Shown here one piece after another: positions 1-7,532 of a DNA stretch of 14,495 nt. Numbering within the stretch: the stretch's first letter is position 1; each line of letters starts with the position of its first letter. Location of the stretch: contig MSJI02000275.1 in NCBI GenBank assembly GCA_001931905.2, forward strand, positions 1-14,495, written 5' to 3'. The translations under genes were made by a program, and so were the position numbers. The notes beneath the pieces are model-generated. The model saw only the letters and a program-made list of their open reading frames with translations. It was not told the DNA's origin and made no database searches. The stretch is from Cladosporium sp. IMV 00045. Lineage: Eukaryota; Ascomycota; Dothideomycetes; Cladosporiales; Cladosporiaceae.

Positions 1-512
1 AGCGACGATTGATTGATGAGTCGATGACGATGTGTCGAAGTAATCAACCACTCATATCGAGGCAAATGATGCCCAGTGAAGAATGAGTGATAACCTGAAG
101 AGTGGCGCGTGGGATGATCCGCAATTGAAGGGCGTTTGGACGAGAGCCAGAAGATTTCGAGCGTGTGAGCTCGTGAAAGGCGCGGTGGTCGAGATTAGAA
201 GAACCTATGAGAGGACGAAGATGCGGACTGAAGGACGGGTAATGGGCCGCCCGCGCCCGGGTCATGGCCAGTAGATATACCGGAGCGGTGTGATGGGCGG
301 ACAGACCCTCCTCTAGGCCAAGGGCAGACGTCTATGTCAGATTTGTTTGGATTAGGCGGGTCGTCGTCTTTAGCGTGAGCGAGAGCCAGCGCGGAGCCTG
401 AACCAGCAACATGGGTCTGAAAAGCATGGCGGCACCACTTCGTGTCGCGGGCACTCTGCAGGGTAAAGCAGGCACAACAGACGGGACTACTTCGCCGGGG
501 GGTCACCAGGCA

Positions 513-534
513 GGGAGGGCCGCGGGGGGCCGGG
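513..534 (+). other. Putative G-quadruplex motif
   Basis: Four runs of three or more G occur on the plus strand: 513-515, 517-519, 524-529 and 532-534, separated by loops of 1, 4 and 2 nt. This fits the standard G3+N1-7 rule. A further six-G run lies at 497-502. The pattern is directly visible; folding in vivo is not shown. No gene is recognised nearby, so a regulatory role cannot be assigned. Confidence 0.6.
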
Positions 535-850
535 ATGGAGGTATCGCATGCTCTCACCAAGGCATCGCATCGCAGGAGCCAAACCGTCGTCACTCCAGCG
601 GCGCAGATCTACTCTGATTGCTGTGCCGCTAGCGGGAGTTGGCTTTGCTCCCTGACGAACCACTACTGCCTCGTTACGTTCGACCGGCCGGCCCTACACG
701 CTCGACAGGACTCCGGCAGATTGTTCAACTAGCGGTGGTTGTTAGACCGCCACGAGCCTCGCTGGCGCTCGCGAGTCATTCGCGGACGAGGCGGTCGGCT
801 GGTGGACGGCGACGATACCCAAGACAAGTCACCAAGTGCCTGCGTTCGTC

Positions 851-883
851 GCTGCCACTACCACCGCTACCGCTGCCACCGCA
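851..883. repeat. Imperfect GCT/ACC triplet repeat
   Basis: Eleven successive triplets of the types GCT, GCC, ACT, ACC and GCA follow each other in one phase. This is a degenerate trinucleotide run with no accompanying coding evidence. It is probably simple-sequence DNA of no specific function. Confidence 0.4.
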
Positions 884-2367
884 GTCCGAATGTCATGCAA
901 TAAATCACCGAGGGAGTGGACGTGACTCGAACATCCGGCGTGCCGCAGCAATGGGTTGATGGGTGGCTCGTGGATGGGCCTCCGTGGTGGAGATCTGGCC
1001 GCCCACGGCGCGCGAGAACCGTTGCATTGGGAATGCAAGTAGCGGTATCATCAGGGTACAACAAGCTCGCCAGCCAAATGCCGGGTCTGGTGGCTTGCGG
1101 CAGTGGAGAGGAACAGGTAGACTGGGATCTAAGTGGCGCCAGCACGAGCCGCAGAAAGTCGAGAAGTGGAAGGCTAATTTGTAAGGTGCGCAAGAGCCTT
1201 TTTGGCCTCTGCTTTTCTGTCATAGGTCGGAAATGCTGTCGTGCATGTCGCCTGTCCTCGCCTAACGGATGTTTGATGGTGGTGACAATGCCTAGGTAAT
1301 AACGATGATGCGCGTCGTGCCCATGCGGCGCACGTGTGAGGTATATTGGCAGGATTGCAATCTTATTGTCAAATGTCACCCTCGCGCACCTGGTGCTTCA
1401 CTCGTGTATCGACCACAGAGGATGCCGTCAAAAGTCTCCCCCGTGCCACTGACTAAGGTGGTGATTATTATATGACGGCTTCTGCCAATCCGTTGTCTGC
1501 AAATCTCTGGCGAGCCCCCCACGGCGAGATTTAGTCGCCGTTGATGTTGCTTTTTTGGCTGCGCCTCCAACGCGCCGAAAGCATGTCAACTCGTCGCGGT
1601 GATGGTGGTGCCACTACGACGATGCTAGAGCAGCCACCAGGGGGCCTTGGATGGGCCAATTTTGCTCGGACGTGCGTCTGTCTTTGCAGGGCTCGTGGCA
1701 GATCAGCGCTCCTGGGCAGAGGATGTGCCGCAACCCATGCACTACTTGCGTCTGCGCCTGTTGCGAGTTATATCACCTGCACACACCCTTTCGCGTCCCA
1801 TGGCGGGCGAGTCGGACTTGCGGCGCGGTGACTAGGAAGAGCAAGGCTGCAGCTAAGAGAGCGACTTTTTGGCTCGCTTCCACACATGGCCTCGGTGCAC
1901 CGTCGAGAGTGTTGAAGGACAGCGAGGTTGGGCAGCAATTAATCAAACCTGAATGCCACGCCAGCGTATGCTCTGCTGCTGCGCCGCCCTAATGCGCGTC
2001 TGCTATACACAACTGCTGATGCTCTCGGTGGCATACCGTAGTAAGGCTCAGCGGGTATTGCGTCAATCGACAGCGTCGTCTCGGTGAAACCGCCATCCAA
2101 TGCCGGGTCCTTGCACGCGTCACGAACTCTGTCAGGGAGATTATGGGAGGTGACGGCATGTGCGGCGGCGAGGCTTCGTCGCGGTCCGTGAAGAGAAGGA
2201 ATGGGAATTGCCGTTGAAGGGATTATTGCGAAACGGTGCTGCAGCTGTGCCATGATGATGATGGTGGTGTAGTAGCGGAGTAGTCGTCGTGATTATGCCA
2301 CTCCTGCTGCTGCTCCTCGCTTGGTACTGGACCACGCATCCCGCTCACGTACTACTACTGTAGAGTA

Positions 2368-2404
2368 CATGTATGTAGGCTCGCCTGGCGGGCCTACATG
2401 CATG
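2368..2404 (+). repeat. Compact 17-bp inverted repeat / hairpin
   Basis: The left arm CATGTATGTAGGC (2368-2380) faces the right arm GCCTACATGCATG (2392-2404). The pairing continues inward through 2381-2384 with 2388-2391, leaving only the triloop CTG (2385-2387). Of 17 pairs, 15 are Watson-Crick and two (2372/2400 and 2381/2391) are T-G, which would be G-U wobbles in a plus-strand RNA but A-C mismatches in a minus-strand RNA. The fold is therefore more stable as a plus-strand transcript. There is no T-run after it and no gene around it. It could be a structured non-coding RNA element, a protein-binding inverted repeat, or chance. Confidence 0.6.
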
Positions 2405-2432
2405 GAGTTGTGGTCATGTGCTCTGACTGCTG

Positions 2433-2458
2433 CGGCGTCGACGACACGGCGTCGACGA
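2433..2458. repeat. Tandem 12-bp direct repeat carrying CGTCGACG palindromes
   Basis: CGGCGTCGACGA occurs at 2433-2444 and again at 2447-2458, separated by CA, a period of 14 bp. Each copy contains the 8-bp palindrome CGTCGACG. Another CGTCGACG is found in the non-coding stretch at 3974-3981. The arrangement resembles a tandem binding site for a dimeric regulator, but no known factor is assigned. The palindrome also occurs inside coding DNA of this GC-rich window, so on its own it carries little weight. Confidence 0.5.
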
Positions 2459-3098
2459 AGAGTGGTGAGGTTACACGCCACGCCAGCGTTTAAATGACAG
2501 CGCATTCACAACCCTCGGCCTGGCTGGCTATTTGATCATTGGCTCGCCGTGTGTGAATTATCTTCGACAAGCCGCATTTGCAATTGCGCTACTCCCGCCC
2601 GTCGCTCACCTCACGACTTGACTATCCTCGCTATCTCTTCGTGCAGCGCCCCACGACCGCCTTAGCTCTATGCATGCTGCACGCACTATAGGATTCTATG
2701 GAGCGTCGTGCTGCGTGTCGTTGTTACCTTGTATGCGTGACTTGAAGTGCTATCACAGCTCGCGCCACGATGGACTTGTCCATGAGTCCTAGCAGGTATA
2801 CGCAAGTGCATGTATTCATTCATGCCCGCCCGTCCCAATCCTCCCGAGGTTTATACCACCAGTATGCCCTACGACCTGCCCTCTTCGACCTTTGTTTCTT
2901 TTCATTCCCCCGTCGGTCGGTGAACCTTCTTCGATCACTCGCCTACGTATACTGCACGCTGCTAAGTTGCAGTACGGTACTGCTCATTTGCATCATGCGA
3001 GTCAGCAACATCCCCCTTGGCCGTTTGGCTTTCGATTACGAGTATCACATATGCAAGTCATGTCGCTATGTCATCCGCCCCGGCTCGATCTCGCGCAA

Positions 3099-3169
3099 TT
3101 CCCACCTCCACCCCCTTCCGCCACCTCCTCCACCATCGCCCCTTTCGCGCGTCCCTCGCGCCTCCCTTT
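3099..3169 (+). promoter_or_regulatory. Long pyrimidine-rich tract, promoter-like
   Basis: About 70 nt on the plus strand are almost entirely C and T with few purines. CT-rich tracts on the sense strand just upstream of transcription starts are a known property of filamentous-fungal promoters. No convincing coding region follows on the plus strand within the next kilobase, so the transcript this could serve is unknown. A structural or chance origin is equally possible. Confidence 0.25.
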
Positions 3170-3861
3170 AGCGCCAAAACCAAGTGTTTCTCGAAGCTCG
3201 TGCTAGGCCCAAGTGTCGTAATGACGGCGCGCAGCACGTGGCCGAACTCTCTCGCCCACGACATGGATCATCCTGCTGCCCCGTGTGTCTCACCATTGAG
3301 CACCATCCTGCGTCCGGGCACCCGCCGAGCTCAGCCCTAGACCGCGTGGGAAATTGAAGAGAAATGTCTCACCTGTGACGCTGCCACCGCAATGCGTTCA
3401 CTCCTCCACAATGGCCACGATGGGTTCGCGCCTCCGGGCCATAAACTTCCCCTCGGCCCTGCCAACCCCTCCATCTCAACCGATCCTTCGCAGCCTTTTT
3501 ATCCTTTTTCCTGCCCTCATCCCCTGCCCTACGGTTTCTTCCACGCCTTCTAGCGGCGCCAGCGAAATGACGCTCTGCCTCGTGCTCCCGCCCGGGTTTT
3601 GGTGTCACGCATCAAATCGTCTAGCCGAAGCAAACCAAGTGACAAGCGAGGGCTGCAAGACCTTATGCTGCCGATAGCTTATGCTCGTAATCCAGTCATC
3701 ATTTCGTCCTTTCAGCATCGTCCCCGGTGTGAGCCATGCTGTAGCTCATCTAGAACCAGAGCAGAAGCACAATCGTAGGACTCTAGAAGGTCTTGGGAGC
3801 GTACTTGCAGCAGCATCAGCAGTACCTCCGTAGCAGCAGCATTGGCAGTCTCAATTGTTCT

Positions 3862-3882
3862 GTCCAATTTGATTGGACGTCC
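3862..3882. promoter_or_regulatory. Palindromic double CCAAT box with overlapping GGACGTCC
   Basis: GTCCAAT (3862-3868) and ATTGGAC (3872-3878) form a perfect 7-bp inverted repeat around TTG. This places two head-to-head CCAAT motifs, the recognition core of the fungal CBC/HAP complex. The right arm overlaps the 8-bp palindrome GGACGTCC (3875-3882), whose GACGTC core resembles bZIP/CRE-type sites. CCAAT next to a bZIP-type site is a known composite arrangement for CBC with HapX-like factors. The motifs are seen; their use here is inference, since no adjacent gene is recognised. Confidence 0.35.
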
Positions 3883-4450
3883 ACGACCCATGCACCTCAT
3901 CGAAGGTAACGTTCGTAGCGTTGTATGGTGTGCGATTATTGTAATTTGCAATTGCTGCACACAACCGCATGCGCGTCGACGTGGCTCTGCCCATTCCTGG
4001 TAAACCGACCGGGCAGGAAAGACACGCTCGCCGAACCCCAACGAACCGCCCACCTCCGTCGCGCGCGCATGTTAATGGGTAGGTTTCTGAATACCTTGTG
4101 TATATGCGCTCCCCGGTTCCTGCGCCCTCCTCTCGACATCCGCATCTGCCTCTCCCCCCCCAATCCCACGCCCGGTTTAATAATAAAAGATGCCAGGATC
4201 GAGAATGGCTGGCTGCAGCGGGGAATGCGCGAACCTGTCTCACGGCCAAAGAAACTTGCAGCTTCTTCCCTGTGCGCCCGTTGCAGGCATTGCCTGCATG
4301 TTTTGCTTCCACGCCATCGGGACGGTTTCTTTTCTTTGATTCGGATTCCTTGCCTCGCGCCGCCCGCAGCCCGCGACAAGCCCACCCCTTCCGTCCACGT
4401 GTGAGCGACAGACGGCGCGTACCCACCGGCCGATTCCTGCAAGCCACTAC

Positions 4451-5173
4451 ATGCCCGTGTGCCTGACCTGCATGATACTAAGATACGAGAGATGCCATCA
4501 TGATTTCAATCTGGCTCCGCACATGAAACCATCTGCCGGTGATGGAGACTGGGGGTGGAAGGCACGGCTATTAGACCTCAAGCCCACGCCAGCCACTTCC
4601 ACGTCTCGTATTCACGTTATAGCAGACTTTGTGTTTATCGAGAAACTTTGCTATAGCGGAAACATTGACCAAACGTTCCACCCAAACCAAACCTTCAAGA
4701 GCGCGCCACTGACGGATAAGGCGGTCTTGCAAAACGCCATATTCCAGAGAGAGAGTGTGTCGCAGTCACCTTCTACGGAAGTGATACAAGTGGGAGAAGT
4801 AGCAGCTCCTAGTCTCGAAGAACCCAAGCAGCGGTGGAGCCCAGCGCACGCAACATTTTTCACTACCTCACTAGGAGGTGTATCGAACCAGTGGCACCCA
4901 CACCCGGTCCACAAGCGAAGCGGGAATCCTTGCTCGCGTGGAATCTTGTTAGCCTTGCTTTCTCTTTGCGGCGAACGCAAAACAATCGAATGGTTAACCT
5001 TCTTCTGTTATTTCCCGCGCCTGGGTTTTAGTGGGCAGCCGAGCGGGCTGGAGTCTGTTTTCTGCCATTTGTCGATGACATTGCGGCACTCGCCGGCGTG
5101 GTTGGGTCGGGCTTGTCGCCGCATACGGATGCGGGAAGCCGTGTTTTCGTTTGTTCGACGTCGTAAGGGATGA
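4451..5173 (+). CDS. Unrecognised 240-codon ORF, possible orphan gene
   Basis: This is an uninterrupted ATG-to-TGA frame of 240 codons, longer than expected by chance in non-coding DNA of this composition. I do not recognise the translation: no signal peptide at the start, no motif, no repeat, and a basic, Arg-rich C-terminus (about residues 218-240). The residue just upstream of the ATG at position -3 is T, a poor start context, unlike the four confident genes, which have A there. Codon choice shows no preference for C-ending codons, unlike the lactonase gene to the right. An open frame of 109 codons runs antisense at 4651-4980. It is most likely a chance ORF; a young lineage-specific gene is the alternative. 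Confidence 0.15.
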   Translation: MPVCLTCMILRYERCHHDFNLAPHMKPSAGDGDWGWKARLLDLKPTPATSTSRIHVIADFVFIEKLCYSGNIDQTFHPNQTFKSAPLTDKAVLQNAIFQRESVSQSPSTEVIQVGEVAAPSLEEPKQRWSPAHATFFTTSLGGVSNQWHPHPVHKRSGNPCSRGILLALLSLCGERKTIEWLTFFCYFPRLGFSGQPSGLESVFCHLSMTLRHSPAWLGRACRRIRMREAVFSFVRRRKG

Positions 5174-5581
5174 TGGTGTGGGTTTCCTATTATTGAAAGG
5201 CTATCACATCTCGTAGCGGGTACAACAGCGAGTTGCGAAAACGCGCAGGTCGTGCTATGGGTCGCGCAATCAGACCGTGGTACGTCAGGGCGAAGTAGAA
5301 CTCGTGGTACTTTTCTGGCAGCACAAAGACCGGCTACTCAGGCCGAAGACGGTAGTTGTGATGCCGGAAAGGAACACAAGTCACCAAGCGGGAGCGAGGA
5401 ATGGTGTCACTACTCTGGATGTGACATTCGCGTGGGCTGAAGTGGACAACGAAACATCACGCAATAACGCGCGTGTTACACATCGAGTTTGCGATATCCG
5501 TTGTGCCTGGTCAGCCTACGTGGGATCTTGATTATGCCCTGCCAAGTCAGATGTAAGATCGATTGTTGCAGAAACGGGATG

Positions 5582-5750
5582 ATATATATATTATGTTGAC
5601 CTAACTCACGATTCACGACATCGCACGACGACCGCTTCAGGTTGTTCCAGCTTGACTGCAGCAACCCCCCGTCGTCGAGCGCATACCGCGTCAACATCAA
5701 ACCAACAAAACCTCGTAGCCCTCATTTCCCTTCTCGTCCTTCTGCTTCTC
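5582..5750 (+). promoter_or_regulatory. TATA-like AT run followed by CT-rich tract
   Basis: An ATATATATAT stretch at 5582-5591 precedes a pyrimidine-rich tract at 5719-5750. A TATA-like element followed by a CT tract is a typical layout of a fungal core promoter on the plus strand. No recognisable coding sequence follows closely, so any transcript would be non-coding or unrecognised. Weak call. Confidence 0.2.
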
Positions 5751-6065
5751 AAACCAGAACCTGCTATGCTTGTGAGAAACCAGGTTGGGACATGGGTTTC
5801 CTTCCTAAACGGACGCACGTCTCAACGTCCCCAAAGTGGCGCACCCATGCAGTGTAGAGTGCATTTCACGTACGCAGGAGGAAGGATTAGAAAACCATCA
5901 CGTTTTACGACTGCTCTCGTTCTTTCGGCCCCCAATGAATTTCCCTATATCAGCTGACGCCTGAGCGACCTGCATACACAACCGGAAGCAGCCCTCCCTA
6001 CCGCTGCAACGGGGTTGGCTATGGGTTATGTGCAACGACACACGAACCGAACGATCGCAGCTCGC

Positions 6066-6258
6066 ATACAGAACACACACGCGCACATACGCACACACAT
6101 ACACTGCCGTCCCCGTTCACGCATTTCTTCCACGCCCACGAGGGCGGCGACACAACAGGGGGGCCTGGCTTGATGCGGCCGCGGCCCAAAACCAACAATA
6201 ACCAACAATGGCAGTCGCACACACTACACACACCCATCACCAAACACCCACACTAACC
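6066..6258 (+). repeat. CA-rich low-complexity region
   Basis: Two CA-dinucleotide-rich blocks, 6070-6104 and 6213-6258, consist of short interrupted CACA runs. The second is almost free of G. They flank an ordinary GC-rich stretch. This is degenerate microsatellite-like DNA; the G-poor plus strand could also act as an unstructured leader if transcribed. Confidence 0.45.
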
Positions 6259-6635
6259 AGCGTGCGCGCCCTCTGGCCGGGTCGGCCGCTGTGCTTTGCC
6301 TGGCGCCTGGCGCAGCTGTCACTCGCAGCAAGGCTGGGATTCGGGCAAATCGAGAGGTGCCACGCTGTCCCTGCCGTCGCGCGTAAGCGAAGGCTGTAGG
6401 CAATCCGCAGCGCGCCATGTACGTGAGATGATGATCCCACGAGGACGATGAGGGCGATGAACCATGCCACATCCCGAACGGTCGAGCGAGTCTTGCGGCG
6501 CGCGCTGGGAGGCGGAAACGGGCTGAGACGTCCCGATGTTGTGTTGTGCAGCGATGCGCCGGGCTCGAGAAAAAACCGACATATGTACCTGTTTGCTATT
6601 GACATGGGGTTTCCTTTCGGGCCCACATCACCACG

Positions 6636-6649
6636 TTAGGTCTTAGGTC
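6636..6649. repeat. Tandem TTAGGTC duplication
   Basis: TTAGGTC occurs twice with no spacer (6636-6642 and 6643-6649), just upstream of the 6659-6718 hairpin. It could be a short replication-slippage product or a double binding site. Confidence 0.35.
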
Positions 6650-6658
6650 TTTGGCATC

Positions 6659-6718
6659 CAACCCTCTCTCCTGCTCTCTCTGTCTGAATCTTTTGGAGAG
6701 GCACAGGGAGAGGGGTTG
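6659..6718 (+). repeat. 60-nt imperfect hairpin, pyrimidine arm against purine arm
   Basis: CAACCC (6659-6664) pairs with GGGTTG (6713-6718). After a bulged T at 6665, CTCTCC (6666-6671) pairs with GGAGAG-type sequence at 6707-6712. A small internal loop and a further 7-bp pyrimidine/purine stem (6675-6681 with 6695-6701, including two T-G pairs) close a loop of about 13 nt. Base pairing was checked by hand. Polypyrimidine followed by polypurine DNA yields such pairings easily, so the functional weight is modest. Confidence 0.45.
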
Positions 6719-7182
6719 CACATGAATATGCGCGATGCCATGCATGGGCTGCTGGCGTCATGGCGCTAAGAGATGATCTGTTGGGGCGCGTATCTTTGTA
6801 CGTTGCATGCGCGTGTACTGGATGATGTGTACATGTTTCTGTGATTGATCGGCCAGCCACCCAACGCTCTCGCGCCGCGTTGTGCTTTTGCTTGGTTCGT
6901 TGGGTGCGTGCAGTGTGTTGGTGCTTCCCTGTGAGATGCAACCAGCAGCGTGGTTGTTTCGATTTCCGAGCACGCATATGCAACAGGGTCCTTGAGAGAG
7001 TTTGTGCCGATGGGAGTCATCAATCACCCAACGTCTCATGCAACGCCAGATATATTGCCTTGACTGTCAGTGCTGCTCGGTCGTCTGAATCGAGGTGGTG
7101 ACGATTTTGGCACGAAAGATCGGGGCAACAGAACGCCGCGTCTGATAGTGAGCGAGGGCATTTCCAGGATGGCAAAGAGTTT

Positions 7183-7187
7183 CCAAT
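7183..7187 (+). promoter_or_regulatory. CCAAT box upstream of the lactonase gene
   Basis: A CCAAT motif lies about 346 bp before the ATG of the lactonase gene on the same strand. This is within the usual range for CBC/HAP-bound promoter elements. Only the motif is seen; binding is inferred. Confidence 0.25.
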
Positions 7188-7448
7188 CAACTACAAGTCA
7201 ACTAGACAATCAGCCAAATTGCGGTTGAATGAAGCGTAGAGTGGTCTTGATGTCTCGGTTTTGCTGGTCAAGGCCCGTCACGGTCCGTCGGCGCGAGAGA
7301 AATGCCCCCGCCGTTGCCTGCCATATGGAGATTTGGAGGGGTCAATCAAACAATCTTCAGGCGGATCAGTGGAGAACAGAAGCCGCAAACATGACGTTTC
7401 CTCAATTCACACGTTGATGCTTCCAGCTGGTGATCTCAAGAACAATAC

Positions 7449-7454
7449 ATGTAG
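7449..7454 (+). promoter_or_regulatory. Minimal start-stop uORF (ATG TAG)
   Basis: An ATG immediately followed by TAG lies 81 nt upstream of the lactonase start, with no other ATG between it and 7533. If the transcript begins upstream of 7449, this would be a start-stop element, known to stall ribosomes and dampen translation of the main frame. The transcription start is unknown; the CACA-rich stretch at 7485-7510 is a plausible leader. Confidence 0.3.
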
Positions 7455-7532
7455 GTACTAAGACAACCAGATTGATTTCCCGTCACACAGATCACACACA
7501 GACACGCCATACACTCGCACCTAATCGCAACA

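Larger units (their letters stand above)
1..2360. other. Intergenic region without recognisable genes, part 1
   Basis: No reading frame here gives a protein I recognise. The longest is about 170 codons on the minus strand (867-1379); its translation is compositionally bland, has no domain signature, and overlaps similar open frames in other phases. Base composition is mixed and not AT-rich, which argues against repeat-induced mutation. Local items are a G-quadruplex motif at 513-534, a CTCGCGAG palindrome at 768-775, an imperfect GCT/ACC-type triplet run at 851-883, and a splice-acceptor-like pyrimidine stretch ending in CAG near 1677-1690 with no convincing partner donor or coding exon. I infer non-coding DNA, perhaps promoter or long leader of a gene left of the window. 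Confidence 0.5.
2405..4450. other. Intergenic region without recognisable genes, part 2
   Basis: Short open frames occur in all phases (the longest about 198 codons on minus, 3851-4447), but none encodes a recognisable domain and several overlap each other on both strands. Visible elements are pyrimidine-rich plus-strand tracts near 2880-2915 and 3099-3169, a CAG/GCA-rich triplet patch at 3806-3848, a palindromic double CCAAT box at 3862-3878 and a run of eight C at 4154-4161. An AATAAA at 4182-4187 has no gene ending before it. I read this as regulatory or untranslated DNA. Confidence 0.45.
5174..7432. other. Intergenic region without recognisable genes, part 3
   Basis: No conserved coding region is visible. 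The short frames (62-129 codons) overlap on both strands and give unrecognisable translations. The stretch contains an alternating AT run at 5582-5591 followed by a CT-rich tract at 5719-5750, a CA-rich region at about 6066-6258, a tandem TTAGGTC pair at 6636-6649, a 60-nt imperfect hairpin at 6659-6718 and a CCATGCATGG palindrome near 6738. The last few hundred bases are probably promoter of the lactonase gene that starts at 7533. Confidence 0.45.

Noticed and set aside
917..939. tRNA T-loop-like sequence on the minus strand (TTCGAGTC core)
   Set aside because: The T-stem pairs poorly and no matching acceptor arm or anticodon arm is found at the expected distances.
867..1379. 170-codon minus-strand ORF
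   Set aside because: No recognisable domain, overlaps open frames of the other strand, and no start-context or codon-bias support.
2770..3171. 133-codon plus-strand ORF with a hydrophobic stretch and a poly-proline tail
   Set aside because: The proline run is simply the translated pyrimidine tract at 3099-3169, and no domain or signal peptide at the N-terminus supports a gene.
3851..4447. 198-codon minus-strand ORF
   Set aside because: Unrecognisable Arg/Gly-rich translation overlapped by three other open frames; treated as chance.
1..7532. RIP-degraded transposon or other mobile element
   Set aside because: The sequence is not AT-rich, shows no terminal repeats or target duplications that I could find, and no transposase or reverse transcriptase motifs in any frame.
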